NCBI RefSeq assembly: GCF_000300995.1
Contig: NZ_AMRJ01000003.1
Location: 1 to 64,000 of the forward strand
Source: Alcanivorax hongdengensis A-11-3
Lineage (GTDB): Bacteria > Pseudomonadota > Gammaproteobacteria > Pseudomonadales > Alcanivoracaceae
Direction: 5' to 3'
Length of the DNA stretch: 64,000 nt
The notes under the pieces were generated by a model. The model ran no database searches, had not been told where the DNA came from, and saw only the letters and a list, made by a program, of their open reading frames with translations. Position numbers and translations under genes: made by a program. This document shows, one piece after another, positions 1 to 9,168 of the stretch; positions within the stretch are counted from its first letter, which is position 1, and every line of letters starts with the position of its first letter.

Positions 1-17
1 CACGTTTGCTTGCCTGA

Positions 18-29
18 TTGTTAAAGAGC
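18..29 (-). promoter_or_regulatory. rrn leader boxA antitermination site
   Basis: The minus strand reads GCTCTTTAACAA, the conserved boxA of gammaproteobacterial rRNA leaders, about 45 bases after the predicted start site. BoxA in the nascent RNA binds NusB/NusE to make the polymerase resistant to Rho. The 16S gene itself must lie left of base 1 and is not visible. Confidence 0.8.
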
Positions 30-78
30 GTCTCGTCCGTGGCGCCGTGTTGCGTTGTTGCCCCGTCGAGGAGTGCGC

Positions 79-106
79 ATTCTAGGGATTTCCCCGTGGG
101 TGTCAA
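79..106 (-). promoter_or_regulatory. rRNA operon P1-type promoter
   Basis: On the minus strand a perfect -35 TTGACA (101-106) is followed after exactly 16 bases by TAGAAT (79-84). The discriminator after the -10 is GC-rich (GCGC), typical of stringently controlled promoters, and the DNA upstream of the -35 (107-133) has A and T tracts like an UP element. Transcription would start near position 72 and run left out of the window. With the boxA just downstream this is read as the promoter of an rRNA operon; a 16S gene next to tyrS is also the arrangement I recall in Pseudomonas aeruginosa. Confidence 0.85.
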
Positions 107-177
107 ACCCTTTTTCGCACTTTTTTTAAAAAACCGGCTGACCGCTCAAAATCTGCTCAAATCGGGCCCGCAAGGGC

Positions 178-1377
178 CTATTTGAGGGTAACCCGGGCGA
201 TCTTCTTCTTGCCGGCCTGGATCACATGGCTGTCACCACGGGCAAAAGCCCGCTCCTCGGTGAGCTGGGCGCCATCCAGGTAAACCGCGCCACGGCCGAA
301 GACATCCTTGGCGGCCTTGCCGTTCTGGGCCAGCCCCGCCTCACGCAACAACGGCACGATGTGGATGCTGTCCTGGTCCCCCAGGTCCACCACCACCTCC
401 GGCACATTGTCGGGGATGTCCCCCAGGGAGATCTGATTACCGGCGGAGCGGGGAGCCGCCTGGGCCGCTTCAGCGCCATGGAAGCGCTCCACCATCTCCA
501 GGGCAAACGCCTTTTTGGCCTCCTGGGGGGAGCCGAGCCGCTCGGCCTCGGCCTTCAGCGCCTCGATACGCTCATTGGTACAGGCGCTGAGCAGTTCATA
601 ATAGCGCCAGGTCAGGCTGTCGGGAAGAGACAACAGCTTGCGATACATTTCCCCCGGCGCGTCGCTCACCCCCACATAGTTGCCCAGCGACTTGGACATC
701 TTCTGCACCCCGTCCAGCCCCTCGAGGATGGGCATGGTCAGGCAGACCTGCGGAGCCTGGCCATGGGCCTTCTGCAGGGTGCGCCCCATCAATAGGTTGA
801 ACTTCTGGTCGGTACCGCCCAGCTCCACGTCCGCTTCCAGGGCCACCGAGTCATAGCCCTGGACCAGCGGGTAGAGGAACTCGTGGATGGCGATGGGCTG
901 GTTGGCGCTGTAGCGCTTGTCGAAGTCATCCCGCTCCAGCATACGGGCCACGGTGTACTGCCCGGCCAGCTTGATCATGCCGGCGGCCCCCAGCTCGTTC
1001 ATCCAGGAGGAATTGAACACCACCCGGGTTTTGGCCGGGTCGAGCATCTTGAAGACCTGCTCCTTGTAGGTCTCGGCATTGCGCATCACGTCATCGCGAC
1101 TGAGTGGCGGGCGCGTGGCGCTCTTGCCGGTGGGGTCGCCGATCATGCCGGTGAAGTCGCCGATCAGGAAAATTACCTCGTGCCCCAGCTCCTGGAACTG
1201 GCGCATCTTGTTGATCAGCACGGTATGCCCCAGGTGCAGATCCGGCGCCGTGGGGTCGAAGCCCGCCTTGATACGCAACGGCCGGCCGCTGGCCAGCTTT
1301 TCGCGCAGTTCCTCTTGCAGGATGATCTCGTCCGCCCCGCGGGCGATCAGCGCCAGTTGTTCATCCACCGTGGCCAT
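178..1377 (-). CDS. tyrS: tyrosyl-tRNA synthetase
   Basis: Class I aminoacyl-tRNA synthetase that charges tRNA-Tyr in the cytoplasm. The protein (399 aa, the length of the TyrRS type with C-terminal S4 domain) has the HIGH-like motif HLGH within a typical [13 protein letters not shown] context near the N-terminus, KMSKS (in [10 protein letters not shown]), and a C-terminal S4-like RNA-binding domain. The frame is open 15 codons further upstream, but the ATG at 1377 is preceded by AGAGGTAGCA, a good ribosome site, and starts the family-like sequence [12 protein letters not shown] -10-like TACAAT lies at 1421-1426. The gene is divergent from the M23 peptidase; a short GC hairpin overlaps the stop codon. 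Identification is secure. Confidence 0.97.
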   Translation of the reverse strand: MATVDEQLALIARGADEIILQEELREKLASGRPLRIKAGFDPTAPDLHLGHTVLINKMRQFQELGHEVIFLIGDFTGMIGDPTGKSATRPPLSRDDVMRNAETYKEQVFKMLDPAKTRVVFNSSWMNELGAAGMIKLAGQYTVARMLERDDFDKRYSANQPIAIHEFLYPLVQGYDSVALEADVELGGTDQKFNLLMGRTLQKAHGQAPQVCLTMPILEGLDGVQKMSKSLGNYVGVSDAPGEMYRKLLSLPDSLTWRYYELLSACTNERIEALKAEAERLGSPQEAKKAFALEMVERFHGAEAAQAAPRSAGNQISLGDIPDNVPEVVVDLGDQDSIHIVPLLREAGLAQNGKAAKDVFGRGAVYLDGAQLTEERAFARGDSHVIQAGKKKIARVTLK

Positions 1378-1532
1378 TGCTACCTCTGTCTGTCCGCACT
1401 GCCGTTCATGAAAGCGCGCCATTGTAGCACTTGAACGCGCTTGTAGAAGGCAGGTATCTTTGCTGACTACCTTTTAAACGCCCTGCCCTGTTCCGCGGGC
1501 CCACGTTCACTGACGCCACGACCGATTTCCTG

Positions 1533-2873
1533 ATGAAAGAGCTTTTTTCCGCCGCAGCCAGGCTGGTGCGCCAGTTTCCCCGTACTCACCTGCTGATCAG
1601 CATGGTACTGCTGGGTGTGGTCATCCTGATTGCCATGCGCCCCTCGGGCAGCGAGCCCGAACAGACCATCAAATCCACCCCGCTGGCCGCGGCCCCCGCC
1701 AGGCCCGACAGCCAGACCGCCGCCAAGCCGGCCCCCAAACCCAAACCGCAGCCCCAGTGGCAGAGCCTGACCGTGGCCGCCGGTGACACCCTGTCATCCC
1801 TGCTGCAGCCGGAAGGGGTGGGTGCCGGGCAGGTCTATCGACTACTGGGCAGCGATGAGCGCCTGCAGGCACTGACCCGCATCCGCCCTGGGGAAACCAT
1901 CGATGTGATCATTGATGATCAGGACACCCTGCAGGGAGTGCAGTACCACCCCTCCCGGCTGGAAACCCTGACCGCCCGACTGGACGGCGACAGCTGGCAG
2001 ACCCGGGTCGCCAAGCGCGAATACCAGCACCAGACGCGCTATGCCGAAGCCGAGATTAGCGACTCCCTGTTTCTGGCCGCCGCCGCCTCCGGCATCAGCA
2101 ACAACCTGACCATGAAGCTGGCCAACCTGTTTGCCTGGGATATCGACTTCGTGCTGGATATCCGCAAGGGCGACCATTTCCGCATCATCTATGACGAGCT
2201 TTATCTAGATGGCGAAAAGGTTGGCGATGGCGACATCCTGATGGCCGAGCTCTGGAATCGGGACCGCCACCTGGTGGCCTACCGCTACATCAACCGGGCC
2301 GGCGACGAGCAATATCTGGACCCGGATGGCAACTCCATGCGCAAGGCCTTCATCCGCACGCCAGTGGCCTTTACCCGCATCAGCAGCCGCTTCAGCACCG
2401 GCCGTTTACACCCGATTCTGGGCCGCACCCGCCCCCACGAAGGGGTTGATTACGCCGCGCCCACCGGCACCCCGATCAAGGCCGCCGGCGACGGCAAGAT
2501 CATCTTTGCCGGCCGCAAGGGCGGCTACGGCAACTGCATCATCATCAAGCATGGCCGCGTCTACTCCACCCTCTACGGCCACATGCACGGCTTTGCCCGG
2601 GGCATGCGTGTGGGAAGCCGGGTCAAACAGGGACAGACCATCGGCTATGTGGGCATGAGCGGCCTGGCCACCGGCCCGCACCTGCATTACGAATTCCGCA
2701 TTAACGGTGTGCACCACGATCCGCTCACCGTCAAATTGCCCAAGGCCCAGGGTATCGCCAAGGACGAACGCAGCGACTTCCTGGCCGACGCCGGTCGCCT
2801 CAAGGCACAGATGGCGCTGTTCGCGGAAGCCTCTACCCTGGCCAGCAGCGATCTGCTCCGCCATGACCAGTGA
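1533..2873 (+). CDS. M23 family metallopeptidase with LysM-like domain
   Basis: Probable murein endopeptidase of the periplasm (446 aa). One membrane segment lies at residues 20-36, followed by a Pro/Ala/Lys-rich linker (45-75), a LysM/OapA-like domain (about 78-150), and a C-terminal M23 domain (about 285-395). Zinc ligands are visible as H302xxxD306 and H383-x-H385, with H350 in the YGHMHG motif, so it should be catalytically active. The stop overlaps the start of anmK by 11 bases, indicating coupling of cell-wall cleavage and recycling. No strong ribosome site is seen before the ATG. It matches the MepM-like gene found between tyrS and anmK in Pseudomonas; exact cleavage specificity cannot be told. 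Confidence 0.93.
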   Translation: MKELFSAAARLVRQFPRTHLLISMVLLGVVILIAMRPSGSEPEQTIKSTPLAAAPARPDSQTAAKPAPKPKPQPQWQSLTVAAGDTLSSLLQPEGVGAGQVYRLLGSDERLQALTRIRPGETIDVIIDDQDTLQGVQYHPSRLETLTARLDGDSWQTRVAKREYQHQTRYAEAEISDSLFLAAAASGISNNLTMKLANLFAWDIDFVLDIRKGDHFRIIYDELYLDGEKVGDGDILMAELWNRDRHLVAYRYINRAGDEQYLDPDGNSMRKAFIRTPVAFTRISSRFSTGRLHPILGRTRPHEGVDYAAPTGTPIKAAGDGKIIFAGRKGGYGNCIIIKHGRVYSTLYGHMHGFARGMRVGSRVKQGQTIGYVGMSGLATGPHLHYEFRINGVHHDPLTVKLPKAQGIAKDERSDFLADAGRLKAQMALFAEASTLASSDLLRHDQ

Positions 2874-3954
2874 CCGGCTTTTTGTCGGTCTGATGACCGG
2901 CACCAGCGTTGACGGCATCGATGCGGTACTGGCCCGCATTGGTGAGCACAGCTTTGAGCTGATCGACACCCTCAGCGCACCACTGACAGCCAGCCTGCGC
3001 GAGGCCGTGCTGGCCCTCTGCCAACCCGGTGACAACGAGATCGACCGGGCCGGCCCCCTGCACCGTGCGCTGGGCCGCGCCTACGCCGATGCCACAGAAC
3101 AATTGCTGCGACACAGCGGCGTCGCCGCCGGGGACATTGCCGCCATCGGCTGCCATGGCCAGACGGTACGTCACCGCCCGGGGCACGACGGCTTCAGCCT
3201 GCAACTGGGCTGCCCGGACACCCTGGCCGCCCTGACCGGCATCGCCGTGGTACACAATTTCCGCAACAAGGACATGGTACTGGGCGGCCAGGGCGCCCCG
3301 CTGGTACCGCGCTTCCATGCCCGGTTGTTTGCCCGACCGGGACAGCGACTGGCGGTGGCCAATATCGGCGGCATGGCCAATGTCACCCTGCTGGATGATG
3401 GCCAGCTGCGCGGCGGCTTTGATACCGGCCCGGGCAATGTACTGATGGACCACTGGTGCCAGCAGCACCAGGGGCACGCCTTCGACCGGGACGGCGCCTG
3501 GGCAGCCAGTGCCGTACCTGACCCGGCCCTGCTTGCCACCCTGCTCAGTGATCCCTATTTCCGCCAGCCGCCCCCCAAGAGCACCGGCCGCGAACACTTC
3601 GATGCCCACTGGCTCCACCGGCAACTGCCCCCGGGTCTGCCGCCGGAACAGGTTCAGGCCACCCTGGCGGAATTGACCGCACGCAGCCTGGCCGAGGCGC
3701 TGTCCGACTTTGCTCCGCAACAACTGTGGGTATGCGGCGGTGGCGCCCATAATCGGCACCTGCTACAACGTCTGGCAGCACTGATGCATATTGATGTGGT
3801 GAGCACCGCCACACAGGGATTGGCGCCGGACTGGGTGGAAGCGGCTGCCTTTGCCTGGCTGGCCTGGGCACGACTGACGGGCACATGTGGCAACGCACCG
3901 GTGGTCACCGGCGCCTCAAGAGAGGCGATTCTGGGTCAGATCACCCTGCCCTGA
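2863..3954 (+). CDS. anmK: anhydro-N-acetylmuramic acid kinase
   Basis: Converts 1,6-anhydro-N-acetylmuramic acid released from murein turnover to MurNAc-6-phosphate, allowing recycling in the cytoplasm. The 363-residue protein begins MTSDRLFVGLMTGTSVDGID, the ATP-binding signature of the family, and contains GGMANVTL and GFDTGPGN, the segment with the catalytic aspartate, and a C-terminal VCGGGAHN motif. The frame is open further upstream, but the ATG at 2863, overlapping the previous stop, gives the normal family length. Ends convergently with the PAP2 gene; no clear terminator between them. Confidence 0.96.
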   Translation: MTSDRLFVGLMTGTSVDGIDAVLARIGEHSFELIDTLSAPLTASLREAVLALCQPGDNEIDRAGPLHRALGRAYADATEQLLRHSGVAAGDIAAIGCHGQTVRHRPGHDGFSLQLGCPDTLAALTGIAVVHNFRNKDMVLGGQGAPLVPRFHARLFARPGQRLAVANIGGMANVTLLDDGQLRGGFDTGPGNVLMDHWCQQHQGHAFDRDGAWAASAVPDPALLATLLSDPYFRQPPPKSTGREHFDAHWLHRQLPPGLPPEQVQATLAELTARSLAEALSDFAPQQLWVCGGGAHNRHLLQRLAALMHIDVVSTATQGLAPDWVEAAAFAWLAWARLTGTCGNAPVVTGASREAILGQITLP

Positions 3955-3975
3955 GCGGGGTTTCGGACAGGAAGA

Positions 3976-4524
3976 CTAGACAACCCACAGCGCCAGCATG
4001 GCGCAGCTGGTGCCGAGGGTGGCACCGGCGAGAATATCCGACGGGTAGTGCACGCCCAGCAGCACCCGTGACAGCCCGACCATCACGGCCAGCCCCAGAG
4101 CCAGGGCCGCCAGCGGCGGGAAGTAGATGCACAGCAGAGTGGCCATCACAAAGGCTGCGGCAGTGTGACCGGACGGGAAGCTGAAGCGATCCGCCGGCTG
4201 GATAAAGGCGGACAGGCTTTCCAGTGCATCCGCCGGCCGCGGGCGTTTGATCAGATGCTTGAGCCCCACGAACAGGGGCACTTCCAGGGCGTAGGCCGCC
4301 ATGGCAGTCAGTGCAAACTCACTGCCACCGTCACGATCCATCCACCATATCAGCAACGTCAGCGCCACGTAGAAGGGGCCATCCCCGAGCCGGGACACCA
4401 GCCGGGCCATGCGCGCACGGCGGGCAGCCTGGGGCTGGCGAAGCAGCCAGCACATGGCCCGGGTGTCCGCGGCGGTCATTCGTTGAAAAGTCGGTTTTGT
4501 CGTCATCATGGGTTCAGTGTCCAC
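3976..4524 (-). CDS. PAP2 family phosphatase
   Basis: Small membrane lipid phosphatase (182 aa), possibly acting on undecaprenyl pyrophosphate or phosphatidylglycerol phosphate. All three PAP2 signatures are present: K89-x6-R96P97, P117SGH120, and S152R-x5-H159-x3-D163. Several hydrophobic segments fit the multi-pass PAP2 fold. The start shown is a GTG; ATG codons at 4509 and 4506 are alternatives with a GGTGG at a rather long distance upstream. Substrate is not determinable from sequence. Confidence 0.85.
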   Translation of the reverse strand: MDTEPMMTTKPTFQRMTAADTRAMCWLLRQPQAARRARMARLVSRLGDGPFYVALTLLIWWMDRDGGSEFALTAMAAYALEVPLFVGLKHLIKRPRPADALESLSAFIQPADRFSFPSGHTAAAFVMATLLCIYFPPLAALALGLAVMVGLSRVLLGVHYPSDILAGATLGTSCAMLALWVV

Positions 4525-4615
4525 CCGGAAAACGACGAAATGTTGATCGAACGATTAAGGTTTTGTGACAACAGGAGAGGCGGCACGCACCGAGCTACCT
4601 GCAACAGCCAGAAGT

Positions 4616-4706
4616 CCTGTGGGAGCGGTCGTTCGACCGCGAAAGAGGCTGGCAGGGTATGACACTCGGAAACGTGAGTATCGCGGTGGAACCACCGCTC
4701 CCACGG
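4616..4706. repeat. REP pair (REPIN-like), GTGGGAGCGGT type
   Basis: Two near-identical palindromic units in opposite orientation, 4616-4643 and 4681-4706, separated by 37 bases. Each begins with CC(T)GTGGGAGCGGT and contains a short perfect palindrome (CGGTCG-TT-CGACCG in the first). They sit in the 192-base gap between the PAP2 gene and erpA, which holds no gene. Their form is that of Pseudomonas-type REP doublets. No RAYT transposase gene occurs in the window. Confidence 0.8.
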
Positions 4707-4716
4707 AGCGCCCGAA

Positions 4717-5055
4717 TCAGACCGAGAAGGAAGAGCCGCAACCACAGGTGGTGGCCGCATTGGGGTTGCTGACCACGAATCGCGAGCCCATCAGCCCCTG
4801 CTCGTAATCCACCTGGGAGCCATCCAGATATTGAATGCTCATGGCGTCCACCAGCAGCGTGACACCATCCTTTTCGACAACGGTGTCATCGTCATTGACC
4901 GCCTCGTCGAAGGTAAACCCGTAGGAAAAACCCGCACAGCCACCACCGGTGATATACACCCGCAGCTTCAGGTTGGCGTTCCCTTCGTCGTCACGCAGCT
5001 CTTTGACTTTGGCTGCGGCGGCGTCGGTGAAAGAAATGGGGCCTTGCTCGGTCAT
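4717..5055 (-). CDS. erpA: iron-sulfur cluster insertion protein ErpA
   Basis: A-type carrier that hands Fe-S clusters to apoproteins such as those of isoprenoid synthesis and respiration. The 112-residue protein has the three invariant cysteines C40 (in TGGGCAGF), C104 and C106 (in CGCG). The open frame continues 13 codons upstream across the terminator hairpin, so the internal ATG at 5055 (MTEQGPISF) is the likely start. It lies behind the terminator of the bactofilin-argC group and may have its own promoter. Confidence 0.95.
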   Translation of the reverse strand: MTEQGPISFTDAAAAKVKELRDDEGNANLKLRVYITGGGCAGFSYGFTFDEAVNDDDTVVEKDGVTLLVDAMSIQYLDGSQVDYEQGLMGSRFVVSNPNAATTCGCGSSFSV

Positions 5056-5070
5056 ACGCTCGCTACTGCT

Positions 5071-5116
5071 GTAAAACGGAAAAACCCGCACCATCCATTC
5101 ACGGATGATGCGGGTT
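5071..5116 (-). terminator. rho-independent terminator after the bactofilin gene
   Basis: A 14-bp stem (5083-5096 with 5103-5116, one mismatch, loop of six) starts and ends with AACCCGCA/TGCGGGTT and is followed on the minus strand by T-rich DNA (TTTTTCCGTTTTA). It would end transcription coming from argC, the DUF6776 gene and the bactofilin gene just before erpA. Confidence 0.85.
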
Positions 5117-5145
5117 CAATATGTTCCAGTACCCGACTAAAACAG

Positions 5146-5601
5146 TCAAGAATTATCCGCAGCCGCCACTTTCTCTTCGTTGGCGGCGGCTTTTTTCTTG
5201 TCCGGGGCCGGCAGATTGCGGCGCTCGTCATCCAGACGCACCAGCTTGCCATTGACCCGGGCACCCATGACCATTTCGATCATCAGGTAGTAGACATTGC
5301 CCTCCACGGACGCCTTCTCGGCCAGCTCCAGGTTCTCTGTGGCGCGCACATCGCCTTCCACCCGGCCATTGACCACCACCTGGGGCACTTCGATCTGGCC
5401 TTTCACCACGCCGGTTTCACCGATAATCAGACGACCGCCTTCCTTGCCAACGCTGATGTTGCCTTCCACGGTGCCCTGCACATGCAGGCCACCGGTAAAT
5501 TCGATGTCACCTTTTACCGTGGCACTGGGCGCAATCAGGGTATGGTTACGGTAATCCTGCTGCGGGGCGCTCCCGCCGGCTTTCTTGTCTCGGCCCAACA
5601 C
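5146..5601 (-). CDS. bactofilin family protein
   Basis: Polymer-forming cytoskeletal protein (151 aa). The centre (about residues 20-125) consists of short repeats rich in G and V (for example VKGDIEFTGGLHVQGTVEGNISVG) that form the bactofilin beta-helix; the C-terminus is Ala/Lys-rich and disordered. Starts with GTG at 5601, preceded by AGGAG seven bases away. Nine bases separate it from the upstream coiled-coil membrane protein, with argC before that, so all three probably share a transcript. The same cluster occurs in Pseudomonas near argC. Cellular role here (shape, wall synthesis) is not known. Confidence 0.92.
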   Translation of the reverse strand: MLGRDKKAGGSAPQQDYRNHTLIAPSATVKGDIEFTGGLHVQGTVEGNISVGKEGGRLIIGETGVVKGQIEVPQVVVNGRVEGDVRATENLELAEKASVEGNVYYLMIEMVMGARVNGKLVRLDDERRNLPAPDKKKAAANEEKVAAADNS

Positions 5602-5610
5602 GTGACTCTC

Positions 5611-6348
5611 CTACTGCCATTTTAAGGTTTTTTCTGCCCGGGACCGTTGTCGTCCGGAGGTTTCAGCTTCCACATCTATCGCCTTCACCGCCACCCCTTC
5701 CGGCACCCGGAAGTGCCCACTCAGCTCCTGAAAGTAGCGAAACTGGAAGCGGGTCTCACTTTCGTCATCCAGCCACTGGCTGCCGGTGTAGCTTACCGGC
5801 TTGCCGTCCGCGGTGCTGCCGACCAGTCGTAACGTTACGTCACCGCTTAGATAACGCCGGTTACGGTTATCCCCGGCCTGCACCAGCACCAGCTTGTAGG
5901 TATAGCCGTCACCACTGCCATCCGGCTGCACATCCATCTTCTCGATGCGCAGGCCGGTCTCCTGATCGCCCGGGGCCATCACGTTCTTGTAGAAGGCCAC
6001 CGCTTCTTCCAGCTCCGCCACCTGGTCACGCAGGGTCTTGAGCTGATCACGGACCTGCTCACCGGCCTGCTTGTTGACCTGGGCATCGGTGCGGTAGACC
6101 GCCAACTGGTTGCGCGCCTTGTCGAGCTCCTCCTGCAGCTCATGGACCTGGTTACGCAGGCGCTGGTTGTGCTCGGACGCATCCAGCGCCCCGCCGGCGC
6201 CCAGCCACAGGCCACCGGCAAACAGCAGTACCGCCAGCACCAGCAGGATGATGGCATTGCGAATACGCCGACGTTTCTGTTCGGACGGGCTGACCGGGAC
6301 CAGGGTAACGTCGTCGATGCCGGTCCGGGATCGGGGTTTGGCCGCCAT
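5611..6348 (-). CDS. membrane-anchored coiled-coil protein, DUF6776-like
   Basis: Protein of unknown function, 245 aa: a basic cytoplasmic N-terminus, one membrane segment (about 32-52), a coiled coil (about 57-125, many heptad-like L/E/Q residues) and a C-terminal globular beta-rich domain. It resembles the conserved protein encoded between argC and the bactofilin gene in Pseudomonas (DUF6776, recalled, not searched). Two bases separate its start from the argC stop. Position suggests that it may anchor the bactofilin polymer to the membrane; that is inference. Confidence 0.75.
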   Translation of the reverse strand: MAAKPRSRTGIDDVTLVPVSPSEQKRRRIRNAIILLVLAVLLFAGGLWLGAGGALDASEHNQRLRNQVHELQEELDKARNQLAVYRTDAQVNKQAGEQVRDQLKTLRDQVAELEEAVAFYKNVMAPGDQETGLRIEKMDVQPDGSGDGYTYKLVLVQAGDNRNRRYLSGDVTLRLVGSTADGKPVSYTGSQWLDDESETRFQFRYFQELSGHFRVPEGVAVKAIDVEAETSGRQRSRAEKTLKWQ

Positions 6349-6350
6349 GA

Positions 6351-7418
6351 TCAGGGCGCCAGCGGAACCACGGACAGGCCAGCGGCCTCATCCAGGCCGA
6401 ACATGATATTCATGGCCTGCACCGCCTGGCCGGAAGCCCCCTTGACCAGATTGTCGATCACCGACAACACCACGATGACGTTCTCGCCACGGGGCTGGTG
6501 CAAGGCAATCCGGCACATGTTGCCGCCCCGCACGAAACGGGTTTCCGGGTGACTGCCCAGCGGCATCACGTCCACAAAGGGCTCATCCGCATAGCGGGCT
6601 TCATAGGCCTGCTGGATGGCTTCCAGGGAGGGCGCGCCGTCCAGCAACTGACCGTAGAGGGTGGCATGGATGCCACGGATCATGGGAATCAGGTGCGGGA
6701 CGAAGGTCGCCTTGACCGGGCCGCCGGCAATATCCGCCAGCCCCTGCTCGATCTCCGGCAGATGCCGATGGCCGCTGGCGCCGTAGGCCTTGTAGCTCTC
6801 GCCCGCCTCGGCCAGCAGCATCGGCACCTTGGCGCCCTTGCCGCCGCCACTGGCCCCGCTGGCGGCGTTGGCAATCAGTTGGTCGGGCTGGATCCAGCCG
6901 TTCTCCAGCAGCGGCAGATAGCCGAGCTGAATGGAGGTAGGGTAGCAACCGGCACAGGCCACCAGCCGGGCCTCGCGGATGGCCTCCCGGTTTACTTCCG
7001 GCAGGCCGTAGACCGCTTCGCTCAACAGCTCCGGGCAGGCATGGGGTTCGCCATACCACTGGCTCCACAGTTCATGGTCACGCAACCGGAAGTCCGCGGA
7101 CAGGTCCACCACCCGCACGCCGGCCGCCATCAGCTCCGGCATCATGCGCATGGCCACGTTGTGCGGCGTGGCAAAGAACACCACATCACAGGCGCTCAGC
7201 CGGGCCACATCCGGCTCGGAGAACACCAGATCGGTGCGCCCGCGCAGGGACGGGAACATGTCCGCCACGGCCAGACCGGCCTCTCCCCGGGAAGTAATCA
7301 CGTCCAGGCGCACGTGGGGGTGGTTGACCAGCAGCCGCAACAGCTCCACGCCGGTATAGCCCGTGCCACCGACAATACCCACTTTCAACGGCGTTGCGCC
7401 GTCACCCGTCCGCGCCAT
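6351..7418 (-). CDS. argC: N-acetyl-gamma-glutamyl-phosphate reductase
   Basis: NADPH-dependent reductase of arginine biosynthesis, converting N-acetyl-glutamyl-phosphate to the semialdehyde. The 355-residue protein has the dinucleotide motif [10 protein letters not shown] (14-23) and the catalytic Cys158 in ACAGCYPTS. Length and motifs are normal for the family; about ten extra residues precede the usual start. Upstream, 69 bases separate it from the end of the ClC gene, with a G5-GCA-C5 hairpin lacking a T tract, so readthrough from there is possible. Confidence 0.96.
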   Translation of the reverse strand: MARTGDGATPLKVGIVGGTGYTGVELLRLLVNHPHVRLDVITSRGEAGLAVADMFPSLRGRTDLVFSEPDVARLSACDVVFFATPHNVAMRMMPELMAAGVRVVDLSADFRLRDHELWSQWYGEPHACPELLSEAVYGLPEVNREAIREARLVACAGCYPTSIQLGYLPLLENGWIQPDQLIANAASGASGGGKGAKVPMLLAEAGESYKAYGASGHRHLPEIEQGLADIAGGPVKATFVPHLIPMIRGIHATLYGQLLDGAPSLEAIQQAYEARYADEPFVDVMPLGSHPETRFVRGGNMCRIALHQPRGENVIVVLSVIDNLVKGASGQAVQAMNIMFGLDEAAGLSVVPLAP

Positions 7419-7487
7419 GACTGACTCCTACTACGAAATAATGATCAGAGCACCGCATGATAGGGGGGCACCCCCACCGCGGCAACA

Positions 7488-8873
7488 TCAACGGCTTTCC
7501 GTGGCCGGTTCGCCATCCTTGGGTTGAGGGGTTTCCAGGGCCATGCCCTGCCCATCGGAGAGCCGCTCGGCCAGCGAATCGTAAAGCGGGCGCGGCCACA
7601 CCAGTTTGGCCACGGCAGCGGCCAGAAACGCCCCGGCCATCAGCGGCAGCACCACATCGTGGCGGTTGCCGGTGAGCTCCATGACGATCACGAAGGAGGT
7701 GATGGGGCGCTGAATCACCGCGGAAAGAAACGCGGCCATGGCCACCAGGGTAATCCCCACCAGCGAGGCGTTGGGGAAAAAGTGCCCGATCACATTGCCG
7801 ACACCGGCGCCCGCTGCCAGACAGGGCGAGAACAGGCCACCGGGAATGCCGGTGAAATAGGACACCAGGGTGGCGGCCATCTTGGCCAGCGGGAACAGCC
7901 AGTCACCGGAATGCTTGCCACTGAGCAGATCACTGGCCTGCTCATAGCCACTGCCATAGGTGGCGCCGCCGGTGAGCAGCCCGAGGAACACCAGCACCAG
8001 CGCACACAGAAACACCACCCGGTAGGGGTTGGCTTTGGCATAGGGCGACAGGAAGCGACTGCCGACGATCAGCAAACGACTGAACAGCCCCCCCAGCAGG
8101 CCGCAGATCAGGCCGACAATGACAATGGCATACCACTGACTGGGAATATCCAGGCTACCTTCCGGGTGACCGAAAAAGCTGTAGTGCCCCATGATCATCA
8201 GCACCACCACCCCGGACAGGAAGATGGACAGGATCAGGGTCCCGCTGGTGCGCTGCTCGAAGGACCCGGCCAGCTCCTCGATGGCAAACATGATCCCCGC
8301 CAGGGGCGCGTTAAAGGCCGCCGACACGCCGGCGGCACCGCCGGCCACGATCAGGGCATTATCAATGTTCTTCTGGCGCAGGCGCGCCACCTGGCCCACC
8401 GAATACATCATCGCCGCCCCCATCTGCACACTGGGGCCCTCGCGGCCGATACTGGCCCCACAGAACAGCCCCACCACGGTCAGCAGAAACTTGGCGGCGA
8501 TCACCCGCAGCGAAAGAAAGGCCGGGCGCAGCCAGTGATAACGTTGCTTGAGCACCAGCAACACCTGGGGGATACCACTGCCCTGGGATTCGGTACCGAT
8601 ACGCCGCATCACCCAGACGATGAAGAGCATGCCGGCGGGGGTCAGTACCAGGGGAATCAGGGGATTGCGCTGCTCCAGGCCCATGAAGGTCTGCGACGCC
8701 AGCTCCGCCACCCAGGCCAGCGCCACCACCAGCAGCCCCACCAGTACCGCGCCGACCCAGAACACCGCCCGCATCTTCCAGTCCTGCAGGGTGCCCAGCT
8801 GATGGCGGCTCAGACGGCGGGTGCGGAACAGGTAATACCGCAACAGTCGACGAAAGCGGGACCGTTTTTTCAC
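7488..8873 (-). CDS. ClC-type chloride channel/antiporter
   Basis: Polytopic inner-membrane protein (461 aa) of the ClC family, probably a Cl-/H+ exchanger. Selectivity motifs are visible: GSGIP (98-102), GREGP (143-147) with the gating glutamate E145, and GIPGGLFSP. E199/E200 fall where the intracellular proton glutamate of exchangers lies, favouring transport over channel activity. The frame extends upstream, but GTG at 8873 has AAGGAG four bases before it and gives a normal start (VKKRSRFRRLL). No CBS domains. Divergent from hemJ. Confidence 0.92.
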   Translation of the reverse strand: MKKRSRFRRLLRYYLFRTRRLSRHQLGTLQDWKMRAVFWVGAVLVGLLVVALAWVAELASQTFMGLEQRNPLIPLVLTPAGMLFIVWVMRRIGTESQGSGIPQVLLVLKQRYHWLRPAFLSLRVIAAKFLLTVVGLFCGASIGREGPSVQMGAAMMYSVGQVARLRQKNIDNALIVAGGAAGVSAAFNAPLAGIMFAIEELAGSFEQRTSGTLILSIFLSGVVVLMIMGHYSFFGHPEGSLDIPSQWYAIVIVGLICGLLGGLFSRLLIVGSRFLSPYAKANPYRVVFLCALVLVFLGLLTGGATYGSGYEQASDLLSGKHSGDWLFPLAKMAATLVSYFTGIPGGLFSPCLAAGAGVGNVIGHFFPNASLVGITLVAMAAFLSAVIQRPITSFVIVMELTGNRHDVVLPLMAGAFLAAAVAKLVWPRPLYDSLAERLSDGQGMALETPQPKDGEPATESR

Positions 8874-9168
8874 AGCGCTCCTTACAAACCGGTGACGTGA
8901 CGGGCCAGGGAACTCTGAACCCGTCCACTCAGCAGGACGATCAGGCCGGCAAATACTGCGGCTGCCGCCGGGGCGATCTGCGCCGGGCACACGGGCCCGG
9001 CCGGGAATTCATGTCGACTGCGAACCACGCTGTGCCCAAGCACGGCTGTCCATTGCGGGGGCAGCCAGAGCGTTCTCGCAGGAGTTGTTCAGAGGCTTCC
9101 TGGGAAGCTGTATAGTGTACGCCTTCAATGCCCCCAACTCCACTGACCGCCGTTCAGGAGTCGTGCCC
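8874..9168. promoter_or_regulatory. intergenic region between clc and hemJ
   Basis: About 295 bases without a convincing gene, between divergent genes. Just before hemJ there is a perfect palindrome GCTTCC-TG-GGAAGC (9095-9108) immediately followed by a -10-like TATAGT (9111-9116). A matching -35 with normal spacing is not evident. The remainder is GC-rich and shows no further recognisable signal. Confidence 0.35.
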
